Shown here: positions 1 to 8,393 of the stretch, one piece after another
How positions within the stretch are numbered: the first letter of the stretch is position 1
Layout of the letters: every line of letters begins with the position of its first letter
Source: an uncultured Bacteroidales bacterium
GTDB taxonomy: Bacteria > Bacteroidota > Bacteroidia > Bacteroidales > Lentimicrobiaceae
Direction of reading: 5' to 3'
Assembly: GCA_937894795.1 (NCBI GenBank)
Contig: CALCQV010000150.1
Coordinates: 1-13,947 of the forward strand
Length of the DNA stretch: 13,947 nt
Made by a program: the position numbers and the translations under genes
The notes under the pieces: model-generated
Told to the model about the DNA's origin: nothing
Databases searched by the model: none
The model's input: only the letters and a program-made list of their open reading frames with translations

Positions 1-995
1 TATAAGTACTTATAATTGGATCTCGAAACAACTGATTCTTCTTTACCATCAGGTTTAATCCCGACTTCAAGATTGATATCGAAATTATGCATTCCTTCTG
101 TTCTTAGGTAATCCATAACTGCCGTTTGTTGAACGGGGCCTGGTGTTCTGAAAGGCTCAAGGGCTTCAAGAGTTACAAGCCATGGCGAAACCACTGATCC
201 AAAGTTCTTTGAAAGAAATGGTCCCAATGGTACATACTCCCACGATTGTATGTCGCGGGCCGAAAGGTCATTGAACAGTAAAAAGCCAAAAATATAATTC
301 TCAGCATTCTCAGCTTTTACCTGTTCACCCAACTCCGTGGATTTCCCAACAACAAATGCCATCTCGAGTTCAAAATCAAGCATTTTTGTTGCACTGAATA
401 CAGGTTCAGTTGCACCCTGAGGCAATATCTGCCCTAGAGGCCTGTGAATTTTATGCCCTGAAACAACAATGGACGATGCCCTTCCATGATAGGCTACGGG
501 CAGATGACGCCAGTTGGGAAGCAATGGATTGGATGGATCACGGAATATACTTCCCACATTGCTGGCATGCTCAATGCTGGAATAGAAATCAGTATAATCA
601 GACACCTTCACCGGCATCAACATTTCCACTTTATTGGACTGATAAAGGTATCTCGACTTAAAGTACTGCTTATCAGTAATCTCTTCAGTCGCTTCATTCA
701 GCAATTCCTGTATTCTCAATCTAACCTGTCTTGTAATATCTTTACCAAGATTAATAAAGTCATTCAGTTCAGGCCTGCTGAAGATACCTGTCAGATCAGC
801 TTTAATATCTTTAAAGTAACCATCCTGCTGCAGCAGGTCGAGGTTGATTGCCCATTCACCTATTCTGCTGAGTCCAACCACTGAATTATCAGGTAACCGG
901 CCGATGCCGAAAGGTATATTGTATAAGGAGAAATCACTATGCTTGTCGACAGCAAGCCAGGAGTTCATGGGTAAATGATGAGTTGACGTAGTCAT
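1..995 (-). CDS. fahA: Fumarylacetoacetase, C-terminus beyond window (partial)
   Basis: Last step of tyrosine catabolism: hydrolyses fumarylacetoacetate to fumarate and acetoacetate in the cytoplasm. The frame is open from the ATG at 995 down to the left edge, giving 331 residues; the family is usually about 420, so roughly 90 C-terminal residues lie outside. Visible family signatures are TDFYSS (Asp136 matches the metal-binding Asp of mammalian FAH), His143 in the EHASNVG motif (the general base), LDFELEM with Glu209 and Glu211 (metal ligands), NDLSARD with Asp243, and GPFLSKNF with Lys263. The PNWRHLPVAYHGRASS stretch is also typical. The start overlaps the hppD stop by one base (TAATG), which points to translational coupling in one operon. 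All expected catalytic residues up to the edge are present and no frameshift is seen. Assignments of residues rest on recalled alignment to mammalian FAH. Confidence 0.95.
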   Translation of the reverse strand, partial: MTTSTHHLPMNSWLAVDKHSDFSLYNIPFGIGRLPDNSVVGLSRIGEWAINLDLLQQDGYFKDIKADLTGIFSRPELNDFINLGKDITRQVRLRIQELLNEATEEITDKQYFKSRYLYQSNKVEMLMPVKVSDYTDFYSSIEHASNVGSIFRDPSNPLLPNWRHLPVAYHGRASSIVVSGHKIHRPLGQILPQGATEPVFSATKMLDFELEMAFVVGKSTELGEQVKAENAENYIFGFLLFNDLSARDIQSWEYVPLGPFLSKNFGSVVSPWLVTLEALEPFRTPGPVQQTAVMDYLRTEGMHNFDINLEVGIKPDGKEESVVSRSNYKYL

Positions 996-2095
996 TATAA
1001 TGTACCCCTCTTACTTTGTTCAAGCTCAATGGCTTCAAAGAGAGCTTTGAAATTTCCCTTACCAAATGATTTAGCCCCTTTACGTTGTATTATTTCGAAA
1101 AAGAGGGTGGGCCTGTCAACCAATGGTTTGGTGAAAATCTGCAACAAATACCCTTCATCATCCCTGTCAACCAGTATCCCGAATTTCTTAAGATTGTCAA
1201 TCTTTTCATCAATGCTGCCAACCCTTTCTTCCACTATATCGTAATATTGATCAGGCACTTCAAGAAACTCAATACCTCTGTTCCTCAGTTCGCCCACAGT
1301 CTTGATAATATTATCAGTCTCCATTGCTATATGCTGTACACCACTGGTACCATAGAAATCAAGATACTCTTCAACCTGTGACTTCTTCTTGCCTGCTGCA
1401 GGTTCGTTTATTGGGAACTTGATCCTGTCATTGCCGTTGGTCATTACCTTGCTCATCAATGCCGTATACTCAGTGGAGATATCCTTGTCGTCGAAACTGA
1501 CCAGTTGGTTAAAGCCCATTACATTGGCGTAGAAATCCACCCACTTGTTCATTTCACCCCATCCAACATTGCCTACCATGTGATCTACATACTTTAGTCC
1601 GGTGGGTTGGGTAATATAATCAGATTCCCATGCTTTGAAACCCGGTAGAAAAGCACCGTTGTAGTTTTTCCGTTCAATGAAAAGGTGCACCGTCTCGCCA
1701 TATATCCTGATACCCGATGTAATTACCTCTCCAAATTCATCATTGGTGGCTGTTGGTGCCATATACGACTCAGCACCTCTCTTGGTGGTTTCCACCCATG
1801 ATTTTGTTGCATCATCCACCCATAGGGCAATAACTTTCACCCCATCGCCATGTTCCATTGCGTGGCGGCTAATTTCATTCTCACCCTGCAATGCAGAGGT
1901 GAATACCAATCTTATTTTTCCTTGCTGCAACACATACGATGAGCGGTCCATAAGACCCGTTTCCAATCCGGCATATGCCAACGGTTGAAAGCCGAAGGCT
2001 GTTTGGTAGAAATAGGCTGCCTGTTTTGAATTGCCTACATAAAACTCAATATAATCGGTACCCAGTATGGGCAGAAAATCAAAATTATCTTTCAT
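995..2095 (-). CDS. hppD: 4-hydroxyphenylpyruvate dioxygenase
   Basis: Converts 4-hydroxyphenylpyruvate and O2 to homogentisate and CO2, the second step of tyrosine degradation after transamination. The 366-residue protein has the two vicinal-oxygen-chelate halves of the family: residues about 10-140 (structural) and 165-340 (catalytic). The iron ligands can be read as His172 (VDHMVGN), His255 (GVQHIAM) and Glu334 (LFFEIIQR), the standard two-His-one-Glu facial triad. The region GYLLQIFTKPLVDRPT just before the Glu ligand is also characteristic. Length is normal for the family. It sits 103 bp downstream of hmgA and its stop codon overlaps the fahA start, so it is very probably co-transcribed with fahA. 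Translation starts at an ATG after an A-rich stretch, with no clear Shine-Dalgarno sequence. Confidence 0.97.
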   Translation of the reverse strand: MKDNFDFLPILGTDYIEFYVGNSKQAAYFYQTAFGFQPLAYAGLETGLMDRSSYVLQQGKIRLVFTSALQGENEISRHAMEHGDGVKVIALWVDDATKSWVETTKRGAESYMAPTATNDEFGEVITSGIRIYGETVHLFIERKNYNGAFLPGFKAWESDYITQPTGLKYVDHMVGNVGWGEMNKWVDFYANVMGFNQLVSFDDKDISTEYTALMSKVMTNGNDRIKFPINEPAAGKKKSQVEEYLDFYGTSGVQHIAMETDNIIKTVGELRNRGIEFLEVPDQYYDIVEERVGSIDEKIDNLKKFGILVDRDDEGYLLQIFTKPLVDRPTLFFEIIQRKGAKSFGKGNFKALFEAIELEQSKRGTL

Positions 2096-2198
2096 TGTGG
2101 TTTCTTTTGTTGTTGGTTATAATTTTAAGAATTTCAATTAAACGGATTATAAAGGTGCCACGTCCTATATTCCAATCTTCCTGACAGGGCAACACCCA

Positions 2199-3353
2199 CT
2201 ATATCCACGATTTATAATAATCAGGATCTTCTATTTGCATGGCATCTTTCGTCAGCCATAGTGGCCTGAAGGTATCTACCATCACAGCCAGTTCACGGGT
2301 GGCTGTGGCACCAAGGCTCTTCTCTACTGTCCCGGGATGCGGTCCATGTGGTATTCCAATAGGATGCAGTGTGATCTGTCCCTTATCCACATGACTGCGG
2401 CTCATGAAGTCGCCATCAACATAATAAAGCACCTCGTCTGAGTCAACATTGCTGTGATTATATGGTACCGGTATAGCCAATGGATGATAATCATACATAC
2501 GGGGGACAAAGGCACAAACTACAAAATTGTGGGCTTCAAAACTCTGATGAACAGGGGGTGGCTGATGAATACGGCCGGTAATAGGCTCAAAGTCGTGAAT
2601 TGAGAGTATGTATGGATAAAGGTAACCATCCCAGCCAACAACATCAAATGGATGTGAAGCATAATGGTATGGGAAGAGTTGGTCTTCCTTCTTTATATAA
2701 ATAAGAAAATCACCTTTCTCATCGTGTGTTATCAGCTCTGATGGTTTTCTTATATCCCTTTCACAATAGGGCGAGTGCTCTTCCAACTGTCCATATTTAT
2801 TTACATACTTTCGTGGAAATCTGATATGTGAGAATGATTCCACAATCAGCAACCTGTTGTCCTCACCATCAAATTCCATCTGATAAATTACCCCCCGGGG
2901 AACAATAATGTGATCACCATATTTAAAGGGCAGGTTCCCATAAAGGCTCTTGAAAACACCGGAGCCTTTATGAATAAAGATCATCTCTGACGCCTGGCTG
3001 TTTTTAAAGAAATAGCCTTTTGTACTGGTCGTTGGAGCAGCCAGTGAAATATAGAGATCATTATTCACCAAAACAGGAATGCGGCTTTTAAGGTAATCAT
3101 CAGCAGGCTTTATGTTGAATCCCTGGAAACTGCGATGCTGCATGTTATTCCTGACAGCAATCTCTGGCTTTACATCAATAGGCGCATCTATTGATTTTAC
3201 CATTGTAGGGGGATAATTATGATAAGTGATAGAGTAAACATCAGAGAAACCCTCGGTCGACAGTAACTGCTCAGCGTATAGGGTGCCGTCAGGTTTATTG
3301 AACCGGGTGTGTCGTTTGGGTGGAATTTTTCCCAATGAATGATAATGTGGCAT
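2199..3353 (-). CDS. hmgA: Homogentisate 1,2-dioxygenase
   Basis: Opens the ring of homogentisate with O2 to give maleylacetoacetate; iron-dependent cupin-fold enzyme of the tyrosine pathway. The N-terminus (MPHYHSLGKIPPKRHTRF) is the typical start of the short bacterial form, and the C-terminal metal-binding signature HPIGIPHGPHPG is at residues 330-341, with DEVLYYVDGDF before it. I chose the ATG at 3353, giving 384 residues, because it places this conserved N-terminus first; the frame extends eight codons upstream to a GTG at 3377, which is less likely. It is followed by hppD after 103 bp and preceded by a 200-bp gap from pcm that carries repeated sequence elements which may regulate it. 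No maleylacetoacetate isomerase gene, needed for the next step, is present in the window. Confidence 0.95.
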   Translation of the reverse strand: MPHYHSLGKIPPKRHTRFNKPDGTLYAEQLLSTEGFSDVYSITYHNYPPTMVKSIDAPIDVKPEIAVRNNMQHRSFQGFNIKPADDYLKSRIPVLVNNDLYISLAAPTTSTKGYFFKNSQASEMIFIHKGSGVFKSLYGNLPFKYGDHIIVPRGVIYQMEFDGEDNRLLIVESFSHIRFPRKYVNKYGQLEEHSPYCERDIRKPSELITHDEKGDFLIYIKKEDQLFPYHYASHPFDVVGWDGYLYPYILSIHDFEPITGRIHQPPPVHQSFEAHNFVVCAFVPRMYDYHPLAIPVPYNHSNVDSDEVLYYVDGDFMSRSHVDKGQITLHPIGIPHGPHPGTVEKSLGATATRELAVMVDTFRPLWLTKDAMQIEDPDYYKSWI

Positions 3354-3425
3354 GATCTTGTTATTTAAGGAAGGCACTTTCGCCTCGCTCCAATAACAAA
3401 CCCATTCAATAATTGTTTAATTCTG

Positions 3426-3494
3426 ATACGCCCGTATTAAGGCTTGTCAATTTGAAAATCAATAAGACATATGTGCAAATACCCGCCCGTATTA
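3426..3494. promoter_or_regulatory. Candidate operator pair upstream of hmgA
   Basis: The 11-mer CGCCCGTATTA occurs twice in the same orientation, at 3429-3439 and 3484-3494, start to start 55 bp apart (about five helical turns). The first copy is part of a near-perfect palindrome ATACG-CC-CGTAT at 3426-3437; in the second the left half is degenerate (ACCCG). Both lie 73-141 bp upstream of the chosen hmgA start and downstream of the pcm stop. The repeat and palindrome are seen directly. A role as binding site for a regulator of tyrosine catabolism is inference from position and symmetry. No convincing TAnnTTTG element was found beside it. Confidence 0.4.
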
Positions 3495-3556
3495 CCTATT
3501 CATCAGGCTACAACAGAGTATTAAAGTGGATCTGATCATCCAATAATCAATATGCT

Positions 3557-4213
3557 CTATTGACTCTTATCGCCCAGCAATGGAACAAATCTGAAGGCTC
3601 CATGGGTGGAAACCTTAATTGAATTATCGGCATTTTTAGTGATCAATGTCATGATCTGGTAATCGTTTTCATCGACGGGAATAACCATTTTACCTCCCGG
3701 TTTGAGCTGCTCAACCAGTTTTTCAGGTATATAAGGAGCCCCGGCAGTTACCAGTATCCTGTCGAAGGGGGCAAAAGCGGGAAGTCCATTGTAGCCATCC
3801 CCAAAATGGACTTTTACTATACACCCTATTTTAGGCAACATCTCCTTAGCTTTCAGGAAGAGCACCCGTTGGCGTTCAATAGAATACACCTTAGCACCCA
3901 AATGAAAAAGTATGGCAGCCTGATACCCGGAACCGGTACCTACTTCCAGTACTTTCTGGCCTTTTTTCACATCAAGCAGTTCTGTTTGAAAAGCTACAGT
4001 ATAAGGCTGTGATATTGTCTGGCCTTCACCTATGGGGAATGCTTTATCCTCGTATGCAAATTCAAGGAATCCTGAATCAAAGAAGAAATGACGTGGAAGG
4101 GCTTCCATAGCCTCAAGCACGCTTTTACTACTGATACCTTTTTTCTTTATAATCTCTACCAGCTTTTTTCGTAATCCTTTATGTCTGAAGGTATCAACAA
4201 AATTTGACGTCAT
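3557..4213 (-). CDS. pcm: Protein-L-isoaspartate O-methyltransferase
   Basis: Repairs age-damaged proteins by transferring a methyl group from S-adenosylmethionine to L-isoaspartyl residues. The protein shows GEGQTISQPY (residues 62-71), the PCMT signature for isoaspartate binding, the SAM-binding motif EVGTGSGYQ (90-98), and later motifs ILVTAGAPYIPEKL and LKPGGKMVIPV. I chose the ATG at 4213, giving 218 residues, close to the usual 205-220. The frame is open up to 4276 with 21 extra residues, but these are unlike the family and would contain the putative promoter at 4240-4247. It is divergent from the oxidoreductase gene starting at 4295. Although on the same strand as the tyrosine genes, the 200-bp gap to hmgA suggests a separate unit. 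Confidence 0.93.
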   Translation of the reverse strand: MTSNFVDTFRHKGLRKKLVEIIKKKGISSKSVLEAMEALPRHFFFDSGFLEFAYEDKAFPIGEGQTISQPYTVAFQTELLDVKKGQKVLEVGTGSGYQAAILFHLGAKVYSIERQRVLFLKAKEMLPKIGCIVKVHFGDGYNGLPAFAPFDRILVTAGAPYIPEKLVEQLKPGGKMVIPVDENDYQIMTLITKNADNSIKVSTHGAFRFVPLLGDKSQ

Positions 4214-4239
4214 CTTTAAATGTAAGTTATAATTTGCAG

Positions 4240-4269
4240 CTAAATTACTAATTTCGCCATGTAGAAAAA
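4240..4269 (-). promoter_or_regulatory. Putative Bacteroidota promoter for pcm
   Basis: On the minus strand TAATTTAG (4247-4240) matches the -7 consensus TAnnTTTG at all but one defined position, and a TTT (4269-4267) lies 19 nt upstream where TTTG is expected. Transcription would begin near 4233, about 20 nt before the preferred pcm start at 4213. This supports that start over the upstream one at 4276. Confidence 0.45.
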
Positions 4270-4294
4270 CAATCAATCATCTAAAACGCTATTC

Positions 4295-5206
4295 ATGCTC
4301 AAAATCGGTGTTGTAGGGGCAGGTCACCTGGGAAAGATCCATATAAAATGTATTCAGCAAATTGAAAAGTACCGGCTGGTGGGTTTTTATGATTCTGATC
4401 CGGAAAACGCAAAGTTGGTTTCACAGGAGTTTAATATTGCCGGCTTCAACAGCATTGATGATCTGATTGAAGAGGTTGATGTTGTTGACATTGTTACCCC
4501 TACCCTTTCTCATTTCGAGTGTGCCAACAGCGCCCTGCGTAAATTCAGGCATGTATTTATTGAAAAGCCTGTAGTTACAACCCCGGCGGAGGCACTCGAG
4601 TTAATAAGGATCGCCGAAGAGGCCAATGTGAAAGTTCAGGTGGGACATGTTGAAAGGTTTAATCCCAGGGGTACAGACGTTCCTGTCATCCTCGACCTCA
4701 TGATTCATGATCTCGACATAGTACTTAGTGTTGTGAAATCAGGTATTCATAAAATCAGCGCCAGTGGCGTTTCAGTGGTGAGTGATACTCCTGATATTGC
4801 TAATGCCCGTATAGAATTCGATAATGGCTGCGTTGCCAATCTTACTGCAAGCAGGATTTCAATGAAAAATATGCGTAAATCACGAATCTTTCAGCGTGAT
4901 GCCTATATTTCTGTCAACTTCCTGGATAAAAAAACAGAAATAATACGAATGACTGAAAATATTGATGAGTCTGATCCTTTTGCCATGGTCCTCGATCTGG
5001 GATCAGGTAAAAAACCAAAACAGATATATGTTGAACAACCTGTTATTACCCCTACTAATGCTATACTTACTGAGCTTGAGAGCTTTGCAGATGCTATAAT
5101 TCATAATTCAATACCACCCGTAACCATAACTGATGGCTATAATGCACTTGACCTTGCCTACCGGATAATTGAGAAAATGGAGGACGCTGCAAACCTGGCC
5201 GAATAA
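4295..5206 (+). CDS. Gfo/Idh/MocA-family oxidoreductase with apparent internal deletion
   Basis: NAD(P)-dependent oxidoreductase of the Gfo/Idh/MocA family; substrate unknown, generally a sugar or related compound. The N-terminal Rossmann domain shows GAGHLG (residues 8-13), an acidic end of strand two (FYDSD), DIVTPTLSH and the family motif EKP (90-92). The C-terminal alpha/beta domain includes LDLMIHDLDI and a conserved stretch VVSDTPDIANARIEF. In Bacteroidota relatives, as I recall them, GHVERFNP is followed by about 25-30 residues ending in a second FNP and then RGTDV. Here FNP (122-124) runs straight into RGTDV, so one copy and the intervening segment are missing in frame. The length is 303 residues against roughly 325-330. 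The lost piece belongs to the substrate domain, so activity is doubtful. The gene is divergent from pcm. Confidence 0.88.
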   Translation: MLKIGVVGAGHLGKIHIKCIQQIEKYRLVGFYDSDPENAKLVSQEFNIAGFNSIDDLIEEVDVVDIVTPTLSHFECANSALRKFRHVFIEKPVVTTPAEALELIRIAEEANVKVQVGHVERFNPRGTDVPVILDLMIHDLDIVLSVVKSGIHKISASGVSVVSDTPDIANARIEFDNGCVANLTASRISMKNMRKSRIFQRDAYISVNFLDKKTEIIRMTENIDESDPFAMVLDLGSGKKPKQIYVEQPVITPTNAILTELESFADAIIHNSIPPVTITDGYNALDLAYRIIEKMEDAANLAE

Positions 5207-5301
5207 TTCTTCATTTTGGTTAAAATTTGTTAATATTCAAGCAATAAAAAAAGTTTTAAGCCGTTCAAGCTACACGGTTACTTCAAGAATATTTATATAC
5301 G

Positions 5302-6201
5302 ATGACTATATCTACACGTACACTTTTTATTTACAATATTTTCCTTTTATTTTCTGTCATCTTAATAACCGGCTGTGAACCTAAAAACGATGATGAACTG
5401 GTACCTTCCTATCTTCATATTGATAAAATTGATGTCACATCCAATTATCAACAGGGCACCTCATCATCAAAAATCACTGATGCCTGGGTCTATCTGGATG
5501 GAACTCTCATAGGCTCTTTTGAACTACCGGCTACTATTCCTATTCTTACCGAAGGGAAACAAAATATTACCATCTATGGAGGCATCAAGTTAAATGGGAT
5601 CAGTAATACACGCAATGCCTACCCCTTTTATAGCCCATTAATCAGAGAGATAAATTTTGTTAAAGACAGTGTAATCAATCTGGGCACTCTTAACGTTGGT
5701 TATCATTCAAATGCCATCTTCCCCTGGATGGAAGATTTCAATAACCCCGGCATATCACTTGATACCACCTCAAAGAGTACCGTCGGTATTGGCCAAACCT
5801 ACAATCCCGACTGGATATTTCCTGAAACTGACAATCCATATTCAGGTATCGTGCAACTAACTGCCGATTCTGCCATCTTTGAAGCAGCAACTGCTGAAAA
5901 GTTTGAATTTCCTTCCAATGGAGGTTCTATTTTCCTGGAAATGAATTACAATATCAATCACCCTCTTGTTGTTGGTGTGATATATAAAGCCTCCGGTTTA
6001 AGGGTTCAAAGACCATTGATAGTTTTGAATGAGAGTGATGAATGGAATAAAGTATATATCAATCTGTCGGTTATCAAGTACGATACACCGGCTGCTACTG
6101 ATTTTCAGATATTCTTTGGTGCCCAAAAGGAAGATGGTACGGGTGATGCCTTATTCCTGCTCGATAATTTAAAACTTGTGCATTTTAATACCTCAAAATG
6201 A
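5302..6201 (+). CDS. Predicted lipoprotein of unknown function
   Basis: I do not recognise a named family. The 299-residue protein starts with a hydrophobic signal (about residues 7-21) and a lipobox ILITGC with the acceptor Cys at 25, so it should be lipidated and sit in the cell envelope. The residues after the Cys (EPKNDDE) are acidic, compatible with outer-membrane sorting or surface export in Bacteroidota. The rest is rich in beta-strand-forming and aromatic residues without membrane segments; the end (about residues 150-295) includes LFLLDNLKLVHF and a WMEDFNNPG motif, suggestive of a carbohydrate-binding-like beta-sandwich, which is only inference. Its stop overlaps the start of the sugar transferase gene by four bases (ATGA), so the two are translationally coupled and probably act in the same process at the envelope. 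Confidence 0.85.
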   Translation: MTISTRTLFIYNIFLLFSVILITGCEPKNDDELVPSYLHIDKIDVTSNYQQGTSSSKITDAWVYLDGTLIGSFELPATIPILTEGKQNITIYGGIKLNGISNTRNAYPFYSPLIREINFVKDSVINLGTLNVGYHSNAIFPWMEDFNNPGISLDTTSKSTVGIGQTYNPDWIFPETDNPYSGIVQLTADSAIFEAATAEKFEFPSNGGSIFLEMNYNINHPLVVGVIYKASGLRVQRPLIVLNESDEWNKVYINLSVIKYDTPAATDFQIFFGAQKEDGTGDALFLLDNLKLVHFNTSK

Positions 6202-7616
6202 ACAGAAAATTACAAGTCGCACGTTATGTAACAGCTGATATGTTAGCCGCTATATTGGCGTGGGCCACATTTTTCGTTTATCGTAAATATAATGCCGATC
6301 CTCAGATCTTTGATCATCCTGAGTCGATTTATCAGGATATGAATCTGCTTTATGGTTTAATCTTTATTCCCATCTTCTGGCTCTGTTTGTACATTATGAT
6401 GGGTACTTATCGCCGCATTTACCGAAAAGCCCGCTTAAGAGAGCTGGGACAAACACTCCTAATTACCATCATTGGTGTTATCATACTTTTCTTTACACTC
6501 GTTATTGATGATATAATAACTGAATACCATCACTATTACGACTCAATTCTGGTATTGTTCTGCTGCCATTTTATTCCAACATACAGCCTCAGGTTAATTC
6601 TTACCTCTGTCACCACTTATAGAATCCATAACAAACTGTTGGGTTTCAACACAATCATTGTGGGAAGCAACGGCAATGCCATTGGTATCTACAATGAAAT
6701 TGAAAACCAGGAAAAGTCAAGTGGCAATAAATTTGTTGGTTTCGTAAATGCAGTACCATATAAAGACTATAAGCTTGAAAAATTCCTGCCTCATCTGGGA
6801 CAGATTAACCAGCTAAAACAAATAATTATGGAACATAATGTGGAGGAGGTTATAATTGCTACCGAACGGTCGGAGGTCAAAACCATTGAACAGATCATCA
6901 CAGAGGTTGAAAGCACCAATGTTATCATTAAAGTGATACCTGACATGCAGGACTATCTGTTAGGAACCATACACTCAACATCCATATTCCATACACCTTT
7001 GCTTGAGATATCACCCGATTTGATGCCTGCCTGGCAGCAATCGCTGAAACGGCTCATGGATATCTTCGTGTCCATCATTGCCATGATTATACTCCTGCCG
7101 GCTTACATAGGTGTTGCAGTAGGTATCAAGATGACTTCAAAGGGCCCAATATTATACAGGCAGAAACGCATAGGACTGCATGGTAAACCATTTACCATGA
7201 TCAAGTTCAGAAGTATGTACTGTGATGCCGAGAAGAATGGAATTCCTCAACTCTCTTCAAAAGAAGACCCCCGTATTACCTCCTTCGGCTTGTTCCTTCG
7301 CAAGGTACGTCTGGACGAGATACCACAGTTCTGGTCCGTTCTTATTGGTGATATGTCGCTCGTTGGGCCCAGGCCTGAACGTCAGTATTTTATTGACCAG
7401 ATAGTACAACGCGCTCCACATTACCGCTTACTGCAGAAGGTAAAACCCGGCATTACTTCATGGGGCCAGGTGAAATATGGTTATGCTGAAAATGTGGAAG
7501 AGATGGTGGAACGATTGAAATTCGATATCCTCTATATTGAAAATATGTCTCTGGCTATGGACTTTAAAATATTGATTTACACCGTTCTGATCGTATTACA
7601 GGGCAGAGGAAAATAA
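6198..7616 (+). CDS. Polyprenyl-phosphate sugar phosphotransferase (exopolysaccharide initiation)
   Basis: Membrane enzyme expected to transfer a sugar-1-phosphate from a nucleotide sugar to undecaprenyl phosphate, the first step in building a surface glycan. The 472-residue layout is that of the WbaP/WcaJ-like group: four N-terminal membrane segments (about 12-28, 50-69, 86-105, 115-135), a nucleotide-binding-like middle domain (about 148-255), another hydrophobic segment (287-311) and the bacterial sugar transferase domain. Conserved motifs are RQKRIG (321-326), KFRSM (336-340), RLDEIPQ (371-377) and VGPRPE (389-394), then KPGITSWGQV. Length is normal and no key residue is missing. No other glycosyltransferases or export genes lie nearby, so it is an orphan here except for its overlapping lipoprotein partner. 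Sugar specificity cannot be read. Confidence 0.93.
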   Translation: MNRKLQVARYVTADMLAAILAWATFFVYRKYNADPQIFDHPESIYQDMNLLYGLIFIPIFWLCLYIMMGTYRRIYRKARLRELGQTLLITIIGVIILFFTLVIDDIITEYHHYYDSILVLFCCHFIPTYSLRLILTSVTTYRIHNKLLGFNTIIVGSNGNAIGIYNEIENQEKSSGNKFVGFVNAVPYKDYKLEKFLPHLGQINQLKQIIMEHNVEEVIIATERSEVKTIEQIITEVESTNVIIKVIPDMQDYLLGTIHSTSIFHTPLLEISPDLMPAWQQSLKRLMDIFVSIIAMIILLPAYIGVAVGIKMTSKGPILYRQKRIGLHGKPFTMIKFRSMYCDAEKNGIPQLSSKEDPRITSFGLFLRKVRLDEIPQFWSVLIGDMSLVGPRPERQYFIDQIVQRAPHYRLLQKVKPGITSWGQVKYGYAENVEEMVERLKFDILYIENMSLAMDFKILIYTVLIVLQGRGK

Positions 7617-7742
7617 TTAATAAACTACCTTCTACTGATTCCATACAAGTTAAAAACCTACCATTAAAGATTTCAGGTTTCGAATAAAGTTCAGTTTTTC
7701 TATTAAAGTAAGGATTGATTCAAGGCAATGAAAATATTCTGA

Positions 7743-8327
7743 TCAAATGGTCCCGTTCTCTATTCGCTGAACAATAATCTCAATATCCCTGTCCCTGCCA
7801 TAGGGGTCATATTTATCTTTCAGGTTATAGCCGAACAGGCGACTTAAGTTTTGCCAGAAGAAAGCTACGAAAGTACCACGGAGTTCCTTAACAATATTGT
7901 AGGTTGGATTACCAACTTCTCTGTCAACCAGTTTCAGTAATATATGGCCTTGCGTTATAGTCAGGGCCTTCAATTCCTCACCAAACTCTTCCTTCAGGTC
8001 GGCCTCTGCTTTTTTGTATAGTTTCTTTTGTTCCTTCTCCGTCAAGCCGGCCATCATGGCATCATACTCACGCAACTTTATCCCTGCCAGGTGGGCATAA
8101 GGATACACCTTCTTCACATTGCGCACAAGCTTGTCGTAACGGCGTTGTTCACTTGGAGTACGGTAAATAACATAACCCTTGATCCTTACTTCAGGCAGGT
8201 TCATCATAGGTATGGTATCCCCTTTAATTATTTTAGCTTTTACTACAATTGGATCCTGAAAGGATTGGGGTAAAGCCGTAAGTGAGAAGACACCGGTAAA
8301 TAATATGCCAAGTACCAAGCGGGTCAT
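7743..8327 (-). CDS. DUF4294 family protein, exported
   Basis: Conserved Bacteroidota protein of unknown function. A signal peptide is visible at residues 1 to about 21 (VLGILFTGVFSLTALPQS), so the mature protein is periplasmic. The rest matches what I recall of DUF4294: GYVIYRTPSEQRRYDKL, KVYPYAHLAGIKLREYD, EFGEELKALTITQGHILLKL, ELRGTFVAFFWQNLSRLFG, and an end with LKDKYDPYGRDRDIE. Length (194) is typical. It follows clpX by 66 bp on the same strand and may be the last gene of the tig-clpP-clpX unit. It is convergent with the sugar transferase gene, with 126 bp between the two stops that contain only a weak 6-bp stem. Confidence 0.85.
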   Translation of the reverse strand: MTRLVLGILFTGVFSLTALPQSFQDPIVVKAKIIKGDTIPMMNLPEVRIKGYVIYRTPSEQRRYDKLVRNVKKVYPYAHLAGIKLREYDAMMAGLTEKEQKKLYKKAEADLKEEFGEELKALTITQGHILLKLVDREVGNPTYNIVKELRGTFVAFFWQNLSRLFGYNLKDKYDPYGRDRDIEIIVQRIENGTI

Positions 8328-8393
8328 TCAGTCATTCATTTGTATTCAATATAAACAAAAAGAATGCCAATATATTGTAGATGCGGGCAGAGG

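Noticed and set aside
410..884. Two overlapping plus-strand frames of 83 and 132 codons
   Set aside because: They are antisense to fahA, whose minus frame is continuous here and contains the conserved YHGRASS and TDFYSS motifs.
3354..3377. GTG start giving hmgA eight more residues
   Set aside because: The extra residues do not fit the conserved N-terminus of the family, which begins at the ATG at 3353.
7654..7680. Bidirectional terminator between the convergent sugar transferase and DUF4294 genes (AAACCT/AGGTTT)
   Set aside because: A 6-bp AT-rich stem with a 15-base loop is too weak to call.
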